NCBI GenBank assembly: GCA_016213625.1
Contig: JACQZZ010000106.1
Coordinates: 1-64,000 of the forward strand
Origin: Actinomycetota bacterium
GTDB lineage: Bacteria > Actinomycetota > Acidimicrobiia > Acidimicrobiales > Ilumatobacteraceae
Length of the DNA: 64,000 bases
Direction: 5' to 3'
Shown here: positions 48,005 to 58,831 of the stretch, piece by piece
Position numbering within the stretch: position 1 is the stretch's first letter
How the letters are laid out: the number at the start of each line of letters is the position of its first letter
Notes under the pieces: generated by a model
The model's database searches: none
What the model was told of the DNA's origin: nothing
The model's input: only the letters and a program-made list of their open reading frames with translations
Program-made: the position numbers and the translations under genes

Positions 48005-49483
48005 GTGCAGTACGCCCTGATCGTCGACCTCTCGCAACGGGTGGCGTCCACTCCCAAGCGGACCGAGAAGGTCGCCGCGATCGCGGGCGTGCTGCACGCC
48101 ACTCCGCCCGCGCTCGCGCCCACTGTCGTGGGCATGCTGGTCGGCGAGCCGCGCCAGGGACGAATGGGTGTCGGCTGGGCCACGTTGCGCGACGTGCGCG
48201 TGGCGCCCGCTGCCGAACCGACCGTCACCGTCGAACGGGTCGACGAAGTCCTCACGTCGTTGGCCGGTCTCGGCGGTGAGGGGTCGCAGCGCGAACGCGA
48301 GCGAGTGCTCTCCGAGTTGATGGCGGAGTTGACCGCCGACGAGCAGTTCCATCTCGTGCGCCTGTTCGGCGGCGAGATGCGCCAGGGCGCGAACGACGGG
48401 GTGGTGGCCGACGCGGTGGCGAAGGCCGCTGGCGTGCCCTCGGCCGTGCTTCGGCGGGCCGCGATGCTGCTGGGAGATCTGGGTGCAGCGGCACAGCGTG
48501 CGCTCGCGGGCGAGTCGCTCGACGTGGGACTCACGCCGGGCGTGGGTGTGCAACCGATGCTCGCCGGCACCGCGGCCACCGTCGCTGATGCCCTGGCGTT
48601 GACCGGGCCGGCGAGCGTGGAGTGGAAGCTCGACGGAGCGCGGGTACAGGTGCACCGCCACGGAGGGAACGTTCGGGTGCTCACCCGCAGCCTGCGCGAC
48701 ATCACCGCCGCAGTGCCCGAGATCGTCACTGCCGTCAGCGTCATCTCGGCCTCCGAGTTCGTGCTCGACGGTGAGGCGTTGGGTCTCGACGAGGACGGCG
48801 CACCCCTGAAGTTCCAGGACTCGATGAGCGGAGGGTCCGCGCTGCGTCCGTTCTTCTTCGACGTGCTGCATCTCGGGGGAACCTCGCTCATCGACGAGCC
48901 GCTCCACGTGCGCAAGGCGGCATTGGCCGACGCCCTTCCCGCCTCGTTGCGCCTGCCCACGCTCGACACGGCCGACGCCGATGCCGCCGAGGTGTTCAGC
49001 CGCGAGGCGCTCGCCGCCGGTCACGAGGGTGTGATGGTGAAGGCACTCGATTCGCCGTACCAGGCGGGGCGGCGAGGGGCCACCTGGCGCAAGGTGAAGC
49101 CGGTGCACACCCTGGATCTGGTGGTGCTCGCCGCCGAGTGGGGCCACGGTCGACGAACCGGATGGTTGAGCAACCTGCACCTCGGGGCGCGAGGCGAGGA
49201 CGGCACGTTCGTGATGGTGGGCAAGACGTTCAAGGGCCTCACCGACGAGCTGCTGCGCTGGCAGACCGTCGAGCTGCAGGCTCGTGCGCTCGGTGCACCC
49301 GAGGACGGCTACATCCAGCACGTGCGCCCGGAGCTCGTGGTCGAGATCGCGCTCGACGGCGTGCAGCGCAGCCGCCGCTATCCCGGTGGCGTCGCCCTGC
49401 GCTTCGCCCGGGTGCGCCGCTACCGCCCCGACAAGCAGGCGAGCGACGCCGACACCATCGAGCGCGTGCAGTCGATGCTCTGA
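48005..49483 (+). CDS. ligB: ATP-dependent DNA ligase, LigB type
   Basis: A 492-residue ATP-dependent ligase with the same domain order as mycobacterial LigB: an N-terminal DNA-binding domain (GVGWATLRD, LRLFGGEMRQGA-like segment), then the adenylation domain with nucleophile Lys208 in EWKLDGARVQVHR, motif III FDVLHLGG, motif IV EGVMVKALDSPYQAGRR, motif V TWRKVKP, and an OB domain. It seals nicks, probably in repair; the essential NAD-dependent ligase is elsewhere. GTG 48005 is used; tdk follows after 20 bp. Confidence 0.95.
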   Translation: MQYALIVDLSQRVASTPKRTEKVAAIAGVLHATPPALAPTVVGMLVGEPRQGRMGVGWATLRDVRVAPAAEPTVTVERVDEVLTSLAGLGGEGSQRERERVLSELMAELTADEQFHLVRLFGGEMRQGANDGVVADAVAKAAGVPSAVLRRAAMLLGDLGAAAQRALAGESLDVGLTPGVGVQPMLAGTAATVADALALTGPASVEWKLDGARVQVHRHGGNVRVLTRSLRDITAAVPEIVTAVSVISASEFVLDGEALGLDEDGAPLKFQDSMSGGSALRPFFFDVLHLGGTSLIDEPLHVRKAALADALPASLRLPTLDTADADAAEVFSREALAAGHEGVMVKALDSPYQAGRRGATWRKVKPVHTLDLVVLAAEWGHGRRTGWLSNLHLGARGEDGTFVMVGKTFKGLTDELLRWQTVELQARALGAPEDGYIQHVRPELVVEIALDGVQRSRRYPGGVALRFARVRRYRPDKQASDADTIERVQSML

Positions 49484-49503
49484 AGGTAGGGTCGGATCCC
49501 GTC

Positions 49504-50103
49504 ATGGCAACGCTGCGGTTCAGCTTCGGCACCATGGGCTCCGGGAAGAGCACCATGGCCCTCCAGATCCACCACAACCTGGCGAGCCGCGACCTCTACG
49601 GCCTGCTGCTCACCACGCTCGACCGTGAGGGCGCCCAGGTCACCAGCCGTCTCGGTGTGTTCGCCGAAGCCGTGGAGGTGCTGCCCGACCTCGACCTCTA
49701 CAAGCTCGCCGTGGACCACTGGCCGCTGCACTACCTGGTGTGCGACGAAGCGCAGTTCTACTCCGCCGAGCAGTGCGATCAACTGGGTCGCGTGGTCGAC
49801 GATCTGGGCGTCGACGTGTTCGCCTTCGGTCTCATCACCGACTTCCGTGGCCGGCTGTTCGAGGGTACGCAGCGGTTGTTGGAGATCGCCGACGAGCGGG
49901 TGCCCATGCAGGTGGAGGCCCGCTGCTGGTGCGGGGCCCGGGCCACCCACAACGCCCGCGTGGTGAACGGCGAGATCACCTACGAGGGCGAGACGGTGGT
50001 GGTGGGCGACACGGGCGACCACGAGCAACCGTTGTTCGGCGACCTGGTGCGCTACGAGCTGTTGTGCAGGGCGCACTATCGCGCCGGCGAACTGGGGCAG
50101 TGA
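49504..50103 (+). CDS. tdk: thymidine kinase
   Basis: A 199-residue type II thymidine kinase. Walker A is GTMGSGKST (residues 9-17), the Walker B/catalytic segment is LVCDEAQFYSAEQ, and a structural zinc site is formed by CWCGARATHNARV and LLCRAHY. The lasso region GDTGDHEQPLFG differs from the common Y-x-x-x-C-R-x-C ending but occupies the same place. It phosphorylates thymidine for salvage. The stop shares one base with the next start (TGATG). Confidence 0.93.
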   Translation: MATLRFSFGTMGSGKSTMALQIHHNLASRDLYGLLLTTLDREGAQVTSRLGVFAEAVEVLPDLDLYKLAVDHWPLHYLVCDEAQFYSAEQCDQLGRVVDDLGVDVFAFGLITDFRGRLFEGTQRLLEIADERVPMQVEARCWCGARATHNARVVNGEITYEGETVVVGDTGDHEQPLFGDLVRYELLCRAHYRAGELGQ

Positions 50104-50450
50104 TGGCGCTCGGTCAGTCGGGGCCGCCCGCGTCGGCGAAGCAGGTCGCCTACCTCCAGGTGCTGCTCGAGAAGGCGGGGTTCGCCACGTTTCGCGAGGC
50201 CCGCCGTGCGTATGGGCTCACCCAGCGTCAGGCGAGCGGCAAGTTCACCAAGCAGGAGGCGTCCGAGCTCATCGACCGGCTGATCAACGGCGACCAGCCC
50301 GACGAGGGCCAATCCGTTGCCGACGCGTTGGAGAGCGGCAAGGTCGCGGCCGCCACCGACACCCAGGCGCGCCTGCTGAAGGGCATGCCGGCGCAGTGGT
50401 TGGCCGACGAACTGCTCAGCCGTGGCTGGTCGGTGCAGGAACCGCGCTGA
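50103..50450 (+). CDS. small helical protein after tdk, unknown
   Basis: A 115-residue protein I cannot place in a named family. The segment SAKQVAYLQVLLEKAGF...FTKQEASELIDRLI resembles the short helical modules found at the ends of some actinobacterial and phage nucleic-acid proteins, with two KQ/TQ-led helices. The second half (DTQARLLKGMPAQWLADELLSRGW) is a further helical unit. It overlaps tdk by one base and is probably co-translated. Confidence 0.7.
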   Translation: MALGQSGPPASAKQVAYLQVLLEKAGFATFREARRAYGLTQRQASGKFTKQEASELIDRLINGDQPDEGQSVADALESGKVAAATDTQARLLKGMPAQWLADELLSRGWSVQEPR

Positions 50451-50462
50451 CCGCGAGGGTCG

Positions 50463-51344
50463 TCAGTCGAGCGGGGCGCCGAACGTGCCGCGCTCGAAGT
50501 CGCTGAACGCCTGTCGGATCTCGGCTTCCGTGTTCATCACGAACGGACCGTAGCGAGCCACGGGCTCGCCGATGGGTTCACCGGTGAGCACGATCACCTC
50601 GCTCTGGTCGGCCACGCCGCGCACCTCGAGGATGTCGCCCTCCACCACGGCGAGGATGCCCTCGTCGATCTGGGTGTCGCCCACCGAGAGCGCGCCGATC
50701 ATCGGGTACACGAGCACGCGGTGGCCGGCGGGCAGCGAGGTGGACACGGTGGCGCCCGCCTCCAGCGTGAGGTGTGCGTACGAGATGGGCGTGTGCGTGC
50801 TGCCGGGGCCGTGCAGTTCGAACAGGTCGCCGGCGATGACACGAACGGTGGCGCCCGGTTCGTGGCGCACGGCGTTCGCTTCGGCGCGCAGGTCCTGGTA
50901 GGCGGGCGGAATCATCTTCTTGGCCGCCGGGAGGTTCACCCACAGCTGCAGGCCGTGCATCCGGCCGCCGGCCGACTGCGCTGCGCCGCTCGGCCCTTCC
51001 TTGTGGAGGACGCCGGAGCCGGCGGTCATCCACTGGGTGTCGCCGGCGCTCATGAACCCGTGGTTGCCCATCGAGTCGCGGTGCTCGGCGTCGCCCTCGA
51101 GCAGGTAGGTCACCGTCTCGAAACCGCGGTGAGGGTGCCAGGGCGTGCCGACGCCCTTGCCGGGCTCGAACTCGATGGGTCCCATGTGGTCGAACAGCAG
51201 GAACGGGTCGAGGTGGCTGAGGCTGGCGGTGGGGAACGGGCGGCGCACGACGAAGCCGTCACCTTCGACGGCGTGTTGCGCCCTGACGAGGCGGGAGACC
51301 GTGGCGCTGGTGCTGTGTGCGCTGGTCCTGTTGGTGGTGGTCAT
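50463..51344 (-). CDS. pirin family protein
   Basis: A 293-residue bicupin. The N-terminal metal-binding cupin has TPWHPHRGFETVTYLLEG with the His pair, HRDSMGN, and SGVLHKEGPSG with a further His and Glu; the C-terminal pirin_C domain follows LHGPGSTHTPISYAH. Pirins act as quercetinases or as iron-dependent regulators; which applies is unknown. ATG 51344 is preceded by two palindromes that may be operators. It is convergent with the tdk operon, 12 bp apart. Confidence 0.92.
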   Translation of the reverse strand: MTTTNRTSAHSTSATVSRLVRAQHAVEGDGFVVRRPFPTASLSHLDPFLLFDHMGPIEFEPGKGVGTPWHPHRGFETVTYLLEGDAEHRDSMGNHGFMSAGDTQWMTAGSGVLHKEGPSGAAQSAGGRMHGLQLWVNLPAAKKMIPPAYQDLRAEANAVRHEPGATVRVIAGDLFELHGPGSTHTPISYAHLTLEAGATVSTSLPAGHRVLVYPMIGALSVGDTQIDEGILAVVEGDILEVRGVADQSEVIVLTGEPIGEPVARYGPFVMNTEAEIRQAFSDFERGTFGAPLD

Positions 51345-51351
51345 GGTTGCT

Positions 51352-51371
51352 GCAACATGTTGCGCGCGCAA
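51352..51371. promoter_or_regulatory. overlapping palindromes upstream of the pirin gene
   Basis: GCAACATGTTGC (51352-51363) and TTGCGCGCGCAA (51360-51371) are perfect 12-bp palindromes sharing four bases. On the minus strand they lie between a TAGATT -10-like hexamer and the ATG, where a repressor would block initiation or elongation. Confidence 0.45.
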
Positions 51372-51381
51372 TCTATTCCGC

Positions 51382-51756
51382 TCAGCTGCTGCTGCCTGCG
51401 GCGACGGCGACGATGGCGATGACGAACACCACCAGCCCCAGGCCGATGAGCACGGTGCTGATGATGCCGCAGATGCGACCGGCCGTGACGTTGCCGCGAT
51501 TGGCGAACTGCACGGTCGGCTGGGCATCCATCTCGCGGATGGCCTTGTTGCCCATGCTCCACGCGATGGGGCCGAGCACGGCGCACACCACGAGCGAGAG
51601 GATGCCGAGCACCAGGATGGTGCTGCCCTGCGGATGCTCGGCGTACTGCCCGCCGCCGTACTGACCTCCCCACTGGTTGCCGTAGGGGTTGCCGTACGGC
51701 TGATGGTGGGGCGGCGGACCCTGCCCAGGCGGCGGGGGAGGCGGCGGCATCGACAT
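51382..51756 (-). CDS. DUF4190 membrane protein with proline-rich N terminus
   Basis: A 124-residue protein: proline/glycine/tyrosine-rich N terminus (PPPPPPPGQGPPPHHQPYGN), then the DUF4190 pair of helices, ILVLGILSLVVCAVLGPIAWSMGNKAIRE and TAGRICGIISTVLIGLGLVVFVIAIVAVAAG. The family is common in actinobacterial envelopes and of unknown function. TAGGAT (51763-51768, minus) is 7 bp before the ATG. It lies just downstream of the YihY gene on the same strand. Confidence 0.9.
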   Translation of the reverse strand: MSMPPPPPPPGQGPPPHHQPYGNPYGNQWGGQYGGGQYAEHPQGSTILVLGILSLVVCAVLGPIAWSMGNKAIREMDAQPTVQFANRGNVTAGRICGIISTVLIGLGLVVFVIAIVAVAAGSSS

Positions 51757-51765
51757 GGCGGAATC

Positions 51766-52662
51766 CTAGGTGCGGGTGGCAGCGGGATCGGTGCGAAGCG
51801 CGTCCTGCGACTCGATGACCACTTCGGCCGGGGCGTTGCGTTCCCACAGCACGGCACCGAGGACGGCGGACACCACCCACAGCGCGGCCACCACCGTCGT
51901 GGTGGTCATGATGGCCATCGCCGCCCCGATGGGGCCGAAGCTCACCCAGCCGTCGAGCAGGCTGGGGAACAACCACTTCATCACGATGCGCGCGCCGAAC
52001 GAGTCGAGCAGCACCCCGACGAGGCCGCACCAGGCCATGTGCCGCCAGCCGCTGGTGCCGTTGCGGATGAGGATGAGCGGCGACACCGACCACAGGATGA
52101 AGCTCGGAATGGCGGCGAGCAGGAGGAACAACACTCGGGTGTGGTCGAAGTCCATGGTGGACCGCCGGATGAGCACTGCCACGGCCTCGGCGCTGAGGAG
52201 GAGGACGAACCACAGCCCGCCGCGCCACACCTCTTTCCAGAACGGCCAGCGCTCGCGGCGAAAGGCACGGGCGTACACCTTGGCCACCTGCGACGACATC
52301 GGGATGCCCCAGATGAGGAAGCCCATCAGACCGATGAAGGTCCAGGTGCTCTTCAGGTCGGCGCTGGTGCCGAACAGGTCCTGCACCTCCGACGCTGCGC
52401 TGCCCTTCAGGTCCATCCACTTGATGAGGAAGTCGCCGAAGCTGAGGTTGGCGTTGAAGTCGCTGGCCCAGCTGTAGCCCAGCAGGACGAGCGGGATGAT
52501 GGTGGTGAACAGCTCGAGCGCCAGCAGGCCGGCGAGGTCGAGCCCCTCGATCTCGAAGAACCGCTTCGTGCCGTGCACGAGCGGGCCCAGCTTCTTGCTC
52601 TCCTCCAGGCGTTCGGCGCGTGACGCCACCTGGTCCATGAGATGCTCGATCCGTTCGGCCAT
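51766..52662 (-). CDS. YihY/BrkB family membrane protein
   Basis: A 298-residue polytopic protein of the YihY/virulence-factor BrkB family. After an N-terminal amphipathic part (residues 1-40) come about six helices, including [58 protein letters not shown] and a final [30 protein letters not shown]. The biochemical function is unknown. ATG 52662 lies 7 bp after TATGCT (52669-52674, minus), so a leaderless mRNA is likely. It is divergent from gltB. Confidence 0.85.
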   Translation of the reverse strand: MAERIEHLMDQVASRAERLEESKKLGPLVHGTKRFFEIEGLDLAGLLALELFTTIIPLVLLGYSWASDFNANLSFGDFLIKWMDLKGSAASEVQDLFGTSADLKSTWTFIGLMGFLIWGIPMSSQVAKVYARAFRRERWPFWKEVWRGGLWFVLLLSAEAVAVLIRRSTMDFDHTRVLFLLLAAIPSFILWSVSPLILIRNGTSGWRHMAWCGLVGVLLDSFGARIVMKWLFPSLLDGWVSFGPIGAAMAIMTTTTVVAALWVVSAVLGAVLWERNAPAEVVIESQDALRTDPAATRT

Positions 52663-52807
52663 CGGCGGAGCATACGACGCTGGACCTGGGCCGGATGAAT
52701 GGGCTGGCGCGTTCGGTGCACGGACCCGTAACATGTCGCTCACCGTTCGGGCCAGCGTCGTCCCGTGCGCCACCAGCCGTTCACCGACTCCGTGGAAGCA
52801 GAACTCG

Positions 52808-55800
52808 ATGCATCAGTCATACCCCGCGGGTCTTCCCGCGCGCTCCGGTCTGTACGACCCCCGGTTCGAGCACGACGCCTGTGGCGTCTCGTTCGTCGCC
52901 AACATCACGGGTGTCGCCAGTCGCTCCATCGTGTCGATGGGCATCGGCGCGCTGTGCAACATGGAGCACCGTGGTGCCACGGGCGCCGAGGCCGACAGCG
53001 GCGACGGCGCCGGCATCCTGATCCAGGTGCCCGACGCGTTCCTGCGGGCCGTGGTGAGCTTCGAGCTGCCGCCGGCGGGTGCCTACGCCGTGGGCCTGGG
53101 TTTCCTCCCCGCCGACGCGAACGACGCCGAGAAGGCACAGTCGGCCATCGACGGCATCGTCGCCGACGAGGGCCTCACGGTGCTCGGCTGGCGCGACGTG
53201 CCGATCAGTCCCGAGTGTCTGGGCAAGACCGCTCGTCAGGTGATGCCGAGCTTCCGTCAGCTGTTCGTCAGCGACCCGGCGGGTGCCACCGGCATCGAGC
53301 TCGACCGCAAGATCTTCGTGGCTCGCAAGCGGGCCGAGCACGAACTGCCGCCCGAGCAGACGTCGTACTTCCCTTCGCTGGGCAGCCGCACGCTCATCTA
53401 CAAGGGCATGTTCACCACGCCGCAGTTGGCGGTGTTCTTCCCAGACCTCGCCGACGAGCGCATGGAGAGCGCGCTCGCCCTGGTGCACAGCCGGTTCAGT
53501 ACGAACACGTTCCCCAGCTGGCCGCTGGCGCACCCGTACCGGTACATCGCGCACAACGGCGAGATCAACACGGTGCAGGGAAACCGCAACTGGATGCGCA
53601 CGCGCGAGAGCCTGCTGGCCAGCGGCCTGCTGCCGGGCCTCGAGCGGGCGTTCCCCATCTGCACGCCGGGTGGCAGCGACTCGGCGAGCTTCGACGAGGT
53701 GCTCGAACTGCTGCACCTCGCGGGTCGCAGCCTGCCGCACGCGATGTTGATGATGATCCCCGAGGCGTGGGAGAACCACGACACGATGGACGCCGAGAAG
53801 CGGGCGTTCTACCGCTTCCACTCGTCGCTGATGGAGCCGTGGGACGGCCCGGCCAGCGTGTGCTTCACCGACGGCACGGTCATCGGTGCGGTGCTCGACC
53901 GCAACGGCCTGCGCCCCAGCCGCTACTGGGTCACCGACGACGACCTCGTGGTGCTGGCCAGCGAGGTGGGTGTCATCGACATCGATCCGGCGAAGGTGGT
54001 GCGCAAGGGCCGCCTGCAGCCCGGTCGCATGTTCCTCATCGACACCGCGCAGGGTCGCATCGTGGAGGACGACGAGGTCAAGCGCGGCCTCGCCCAGGCG
54101 CAGCCGTACCAGCAGTGGCTCGACGAGGGGCTGGTGGAGCTCGACGAACTGCCCGAGCGCGAGCACGTGGTGTTCAGCCGGCAGAGCGTGCTGCGCCGTC
54201 AGCAGATGTTCGGCTACACCCACGAGGAACTGAAGATCATCATCGGGCCGATGGCCAAGGCCGGCGCCGAGCCCATCGGCTCGATGGGCACCGACACGCC
54301 CATCGCCGTGCTCAGCGAGCGCTCGCGCCTGCTGTTCGACTACTTCCAGCAACTGTTCGCGCAGGTCACCAACCCGCCGCTCGACGCCATCCGCGAAGAG
54401 GTCGTCACCTCGGTCGGTTCCACCGTCGGCCCCGAAGCCAACCTGCTGGCGCCCGGTCCGGAGAGCTGCCGCCAACTGGTGCTGCCGTTCCCGGTGATCG
54501 ACAACGACGAGCTGGCGAAGATCATCCACATCAACGACGACGGCGAGTACCCGGAACTCGCGGCGGTCGAGGTGAGTGGGCTGTACCGCGTGTCCGGTGG
54601 TGGGCTGGCGCTGAAGCGAGCACTCGACGCCGTGCGCAGCGAGGTTAGCAAGGCCATCTCCGACGGCGCGCGCATCATCGTGCTGTCCGATCGCAACGCC
54701 GACGAGGTGTACGCGCCGATCCCGAGCCTGTTGCTCACGGCCGCGGTGCACCACCACCTCATCCGCGAGAAGCAGCGCACCAAGGTGGGTCTGGTGGTGG
54801 AGTGCGGTGACGCCCGCGAGGTGCACCACATGGCGCTGCTGGTGGGGTACGGCGCCGGCGCCATCAACCCGTACCTCGCGTTCGAGAGCATCGAGGACAT
54901 GGTGCGCGAAGACGTGCACGGCATGGGCTCGGTCGACCCGCACAAGGCGGTCAAGAACTACATCAAGGCCGCCGGCAAGGGTGTGCTGAAGGTGATGAGC
55001 AAGATGGGCGTGAGCACCGTGGCCAGCTACACGGGCGCCCAGATCTTCGAGGCCATCGGGCTTGGCCACGAACTGGTCGACGAGTACTTCACGGGCACGG
55101 TCAGCCGGCTCGGCGGGATCGGCCTGGAGGAGATCGCCGCGGAGGTGGCCGCCCGCCACACCGCTGCGCATCCGCGTCGGCCCGAGGAGCGTGCGCACCG
55201 CAAGCTCGAACTCGGCGGCGAGTACCAGTGGCGCCGCGAAGGCGACATCCACCTGTTCAACCCGGAGACCGTGTTCAAGCTGCAGCACGGCACGCGTGCC
55301 AAGCGGTACGACATCTTCCAGCAGTACACGGCCCTGGTCGACGGCCTGTCGGCGAAGGCGGCCACGCTGCGCGGGTTGTTCGAGTTCGCCCCCGGTGACC
55401 GCCAGCCCATTTCCATCGACGAGGTCGAGCCGGTCAGCGAGATCGTCAAGCGGTTCAGCACCGGAGCGATGAGCTACGGCAGTATCAGCGCCGAGGCGCA
55501 CGAGACGCTGGCCGTGGCGATGAACAGCATCGGTGCCAAGAGCAACACCGGCGAGGGCGGCGAGGACTCCGACCGCCTGTACGACCCCACGCGTCGCAGC
55601 GCCATCAAGCAGGTGGCCAGTGGTCGCTTCGGGGTGACCAGCGAGTACCTGGTGAACGCCGACGACATCCAGATCAAGATGGCGCAGGGCGCCAAGCCTG
55701 GTGAAGGTGGCCAGTTGCCCGGCCACAAGGTGTACCCGTGGGTGGCGGCCACCCGCCACAGCACGCCGGGCGTGGGCCTCATCAGCCCGCCGCCGCACCA

Positions 55801-57367
55801 CGACATCTACTCCATCGAGGATCTCAAGCAGCTCATCCACGACCTGAAGAACTCGAACCCGTTGGCTCGGGTGCACGTGAAGCTCGTCAGCGAGGTCGGC
55901 GTTGGCACGGTGGCCGCGGGCGTCAGCAAGGCCAAGGCCGACGTGGTGCTCATCAGCGGGCACGACGGCGGCACGGGTGCCAGCCCGCTCACCTCGTTGA
56001 AGCACGCCGGCGCCCCGTGGGAGCTCGGGCTTGCGGAGACGCAGCAGACGCTGTTGCTCAACGGTCTCCGGGATCGCATCGTGGTACAGGCCGACGGCCA
56101 GTTGAAGACCGGTCGCGACGTGGTGATCGCCGCGTTGCTCGGTGCCGAGGAGTTCGGCTTCGCGACTGCGCCGCTGGTGGTCAGTGGCTGCATCATGATG
56201 CGCGTCTGCCACCTCGACACGTGCCCGGTGGGCGTGGCCACGCAGAACCCCGAGCTGCGCAAGAAGTTCAGCGGCAAGCCCGAGTTCGTCGTCAACTTCA
56301 TGGAGTTCATCGCTCAGGAGGTGCGCGAGCACATGGCGGCGTTGGGCTTCCGGACCGTCCAGGAGATGGTGGGCCACGTGGAGGTGCTCGACACCCGCAA
56401 GGCCGTGCAGCACTGGAAGGCGAAGGGGCTCGACATCAGCCCCATCCTCTCGGTGCCGCAGAACCCCTACGGCCAGACCATGTTCCACTCGGTGAGCCAG
56501 GACCACGACCTCGAGTTCGCGCTCGACCGTCAGCTCATCGAGACGTGCCGGCCGGCCATCGAGGGTGGCGAGCAGGTGACGGCCGAGTTCACCATCAAGA
56601 ACGTGAACCGCACCGTGGGCACCATGCTCGGCAACGCCATCACGAAGGCCCACGGGGGCAACGGGCTCCCTGACGGCACCATCAACCTGCAGTTCCGCGG
56701 GTCGGCCGGCCAGAGCTTCGGTGCGTTCGTGCCCTCGGGCGTGACGATGACCCTGGAGGGCGACGCCAACGACTACGTCGGCAAGGGCCTCTCCGGCGGC
56801 CGCGTGGTGGTGCGGCCCGACCGCCGCTCGCCGTTCCCGGCGGAGGACAACATCATCGCCGGCAACGTCATCGGCTACGGCGCCACCGGCGGCGAGATCT
56901 TCCTCCGTGGTGTCGTGGGTGAGCGCTTCTGCGTGCGCAACTCCGGCGCCACCGCGGTGGTCGAAGGCGTGGGTGATCACGGCTGCGAGTACATGACCGG
57001 TGGGCGAGTGGTGGTGCTCGGCCGCACCGGGCGCAACTTCGGTGCCGGCATGAGCGGCGGCATCGCCTACGTGTACGACCCGACCGACGACTTCAGCACG
57101 CGGTTGAACCGCGAGATGGTGCAATTGCAACAGCTCGAGGCCGACGACATCGAGTTCCTGCGCACCACCGTCGGCAAGCACGCCGTGTTCACCGGTTCAC
57201 CCGTGGCGCAGCGCATCCTCGACGCGTTCGACACCGAGGTGCCGAACTTCAAACGGGTGATGCCCATCGACTACCAACGCGTGCTCACCGTGATGAAGCA
57301 GGCGGAGGCCGACGGCCTCGACGAAGAACAGACCCTTTCGAAGGTGATGGAGGCCAGCCGTGGGTGA
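52808..57367 (+). CDS. gltB: glutamate synthase, large subunit
   Basis: A 1519-residue GOGAT alpha subunit. A 24-residue propeptide precedes the catalytic Cys25 ([13 protein letters not shown]), then the glutaminase domain ([49 protein letters not shown] region). FMN-binding synthase domain segments include [19 protein letters not shown] and [19 protein letters not shown]. The 3Fe-4S cysteines are Cys1128, Cys1134, Cys1139 in [14 protein letters not shown]-terminal glutamine-rich beta-helix domain follows. With GltD it makes two glutamates from glutamine and 2-oxoglutarate. gltD overlaps its end by 8 bp. Confidence 0.98.
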   Translation: MHQSYPAGLPARSGLYDPRFEHDACGVSFVANITGVASRSIVSMGIGALCNMEHRGATGAEADSGDGAGILIQVPDAFLRAVVSFELPPAGAYAVGLGFLPADANDAEKAQSAIDGIVADEGLTVLGWRDVPISPECLGKTARQVMPSFRQLFVSDPAGATGIELDRKIFVARKRAEHELPPEQTSYFPSLGSRTLIYKGMFTTPQLAVFFPDLADERMESALALVHSRFSTNTFPSWPLAHPYRYIAHNGEINTVQGNRNWMRTRESLLASGLLPGLERAFPICTPGGSDSASFDEVLELLHLAGRSLPHAMLMMIPEAWENHDTMDAEKRAFYRFHSSLMEPWDGPASVCFTDGTVIGAVLDRNGLRPSRYWVTDDDLVVLASEVGVIDIDPAKVVRKGRLQPGRMFLIDTAQGRIVEDDEVKRGLAQAQPYQQWLDEGLVELDELPEREHVVFSRQSVLRRQQMFGYTHEELKIIIGPMAKAGAEPIGSMGTDTPIAVLSERSRLLFDYFQQLFAQVTNPPLDAIREEVVTSVGSTVGPEANLLAPGPESCRQLVLPFPVIDNDELAKIIHINDDGEYPELAAVEVSGLYRVSGGGLALKRALDAVRSEVSKAISDGARIIVLSDRNADEVYAPIPSLLLTAAVHHHLIREKQRTKVGLVVECGDAREVHHMALLVGYGAGAINPYLAFESIEDMVREDVHGMGSVDPHKAVKNYIKAAGKGVLKVMSKMGVSTVASYTGAQIFEAIGLGHELVDEYFTGTVSRLGGIGLEEIAAEVAARHTAAHPRRPEERAHRKLELGGEYQWRREGDIHLFNPETVFKLQHGTRAKRYDIFQQYTALVDGLSAKAATLRGLFEFAPGDRQPISIDEVEPVSEIVKRFSTGAMSYGSISAEAHETLAVAMNSIGAKSNTGEGGEDSDRLYDPTRRSAIKQVASGRFGVTSEYLVNADDIQIKMAQGAKPGEGGQLPGHKVYPWVAATRHSTPGVGLISPPPHHDIYSIEDLKQLIHDLKNSNPLARVHVKLVSEVGVGTVAAGVSKAKADVVLISGHDGGTGASPLTSLKHAGAPWELGLAETQQTLLLNGLRDRIVVQADGQLKTGRDVVIAALLGAEEFGFATAPLVVSGCIMMRVCHLDTCPVGVATQNPELRKKFSGKPEFVVNFMEFIAQEVREHMAALGFRTVQEMVGHVEVLDTRKAVQHWKAKGLDISPILSVPQNPYGQTMFHSVSQDHDLEFALDRQLIETCRPAIEGGEQVTAEFTIKNVNRTVGTMLGNAITKAHGGNGLPDGTINLQFRGSAGQSFGAFVPSGVTMTLEGDANDYVGKGLSGGRVVVRPDRRSPFPAEDNIIAGNVIGYGATGGEIFLRGVVGERFCVRNSGATAVVEGVGDHGCEYMTGGRVVVLGRTGRNFGAGMSGGIAYVYDPTDDFSTRLNREMVQLQQLEADDIEFLRTTVGKHAVFTGSPVAQRILDAFDTEVPNFKRVMPIDYQRVLTVMKQAEADGLDEEQTLSKVMEASRG

Positions 57368-58808
57368 GGTCACTGGGTTCCTGCAATGGGTGCGCGTCAC
57401 CCCGAAGCGCCGTCCGGTGGACGAGCGCCTGAAGGACTGGAAGGAGGTGTACGAGGACTTCCCGGCCGACACGCTGAAGCTGCAGGCAGGTCGCTGCATG
57501 GACTGCGGCATTCCCTTCTGCAACAACGGCTGCCCGCTCGGCAACCTCATTCCCGACTGGAACGACCTCGTGTACCGCGAGCACTGGCGCGACGCCATCG
57601 ACCGCCTGCACGCCACGAACAACTTCCCGGAGTTCACCGGCCGACTGTGCCCTGCGCCGTGCGAGAGCGCGTGCGTGCTGGGCATCAACAACGACCCGGT
57701 CAGCATCAAGCAGGTCGAGGTGGAGATCATCGACCAGGCGTGGGACCAGGGTTGGGTGGTGCCGCAGGTGCCGTCGGTGCGCACCGGCAAGCGCGTCGTC
57801 GTCATCGGCTCCGGCCCGTCAGGTCTCGCGACCGCGCAGCAACTGACGCGTGCGGGTCACGAAGTGGTGGTGCTCGAGCGCGCCGACCGCATCGGAGGCC
57901 TCCTTCGGTACGGCATCCCCGAGTTCAAGATGGAGAAGCGCCACGTCGACCGGCGCATCGAGCAGATGGAAGCCGAGGGCACCGAGTTCCGCACCAACGC
58001 CGTGGTCGGTGGTGGCATCGACATCGAAGTGCTCCTCGCGTCGTACGACGCCATCGTGCTGGCGTGTGGAGCAACGGCCTGGCGCGATCTACCGGTGCCG
58101 GGCCGCGAGTTCGCCGGCATCCATCAGGCGATGGAGTACCTGCCGATGGCCAACCGCCAACAGGAGGGCGACGGTCCTGCCGCGATCGACGTGGCGGGGA
58201 AGCACGTGGTCATCATCGGCGGGGGCGACACCGGCGCCGACTGCCTGGGCACCGCGCATCGTCAGGGCGCCGCGTCCATCACGCAGCTCGAGATCATGCC
58301 CAAGCCGCCGGAGCTGCGCGGAGGGAACAACCCCTGGCCGCAGTTCGCGATGGTCTACAAGGTGACCTCGGCGCACGAAGAGGGTGGCGACCGTCTGTAC
58401 AGCGTGAACACCGAGCGCTTCCTCGACGACGGCAGCGGCCGCGTGCGCGCCCTGCTGATCCACGAGGTGGAGATGGTGGACGGTCGGTTCCAGAAGATCG
58501 AGGGCACCGACCGCGAACTGCCGGCCGACTTCGTGTTCCTGGCGATGGGCTTCGTCGGTCCCGACAAGGGATCGTGGCTCGAGCAGCTGGGCGTGCAGTT
58601 CGACGAGCGGGGCAACGTGGCGCGCAACGACTCGTACATGACCAACGTGCCGGGAGTGTTCGTGGCCGGCGACATGGGCCGCGGGCAAAGCCTCATCGTG
58701 TGGGCGATCGCGGAGGGTCGCTCGTGCGCGGCGGGGGTGGACAAGTGGCTGATGGGGGAGACCCAGCTGCCGCGACCCATCGCCCCCACCGCGCGCCCAC
58801 TTCAGTGA
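57360..58808 (+). CDS. gltD: glutamate synthase, small subunit
   Basis: A 482-residue NADPH-dependent FAD/iron-sulfur subunit. N-terminal cluster cysteines are in [18 protein letters not shown] (Cys46, 49, 54, 58) and CPAPCESAC (97, 101, 105). The FAD motif is [17 protein letters not shown], the NADPH motif [15 protein letters not shown], and the C-terminal FAD site is [19 protein letters not shown]. It passes electrons to GltB. The GTG start at 57360 overlaps the gltB stop by 8 bp, giving coupled, roughly equimolar translation. Confidence 0.98.
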   Translation: MGEVTGFLQWVRVTPKRRPVDERLKDWKEVYEDFPADTLKLQAGRCMDCGIPFCNNGCPLGNLIPDWNDLVYREHWRDAIDRLHATNNFPEFTGRLCPAPCESACVLGINNDPVSIKQVEVEIIDQAWDQGWVVPQVPSVRTGKRVVVIGSGPSGLATAQQLTRAGHEVVVLERADRIGGLLRYGIPEFKMEKRHVDRRIEQMEAEGTEFRTNAVVGGGIDIEVLLASYDAIVLACGATAWRDLPVPGREFAGIHQAMEYLPMANRQQEGDGPAAIDVAGKHVVIIGGGDTGADCLGTAHRQGAASITQLEIMPKPPELRGGNNPWPQFAMVYKVTSAHEEGGDRLYSVNTERFLDDGSGRVRALLIHEVEMVDGRFQKIEGTDRELPADFVFLAMGFVGPDKGSWLEQLGVQFDERGNVARNDSYMTNVPGVFVAGDMGRGQSLIVWAIAEGRSCAAGVDKWLMGETQLPRPIAPTARPLQ

Positions 58809-58831
58809 CGACCTGACATAGGCTTGACGCC

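Noticed and set aside
52817..57181. 1454-codon open frame antisense to gltB, and a 955-codon frame antisense to nrdJ (34166-37033)
   Set aside because: Both are mirror frames of highly conserved genes in GC-rich DNA; their His/Val/Gly-rich composition has no domain signature and no ribosome site.
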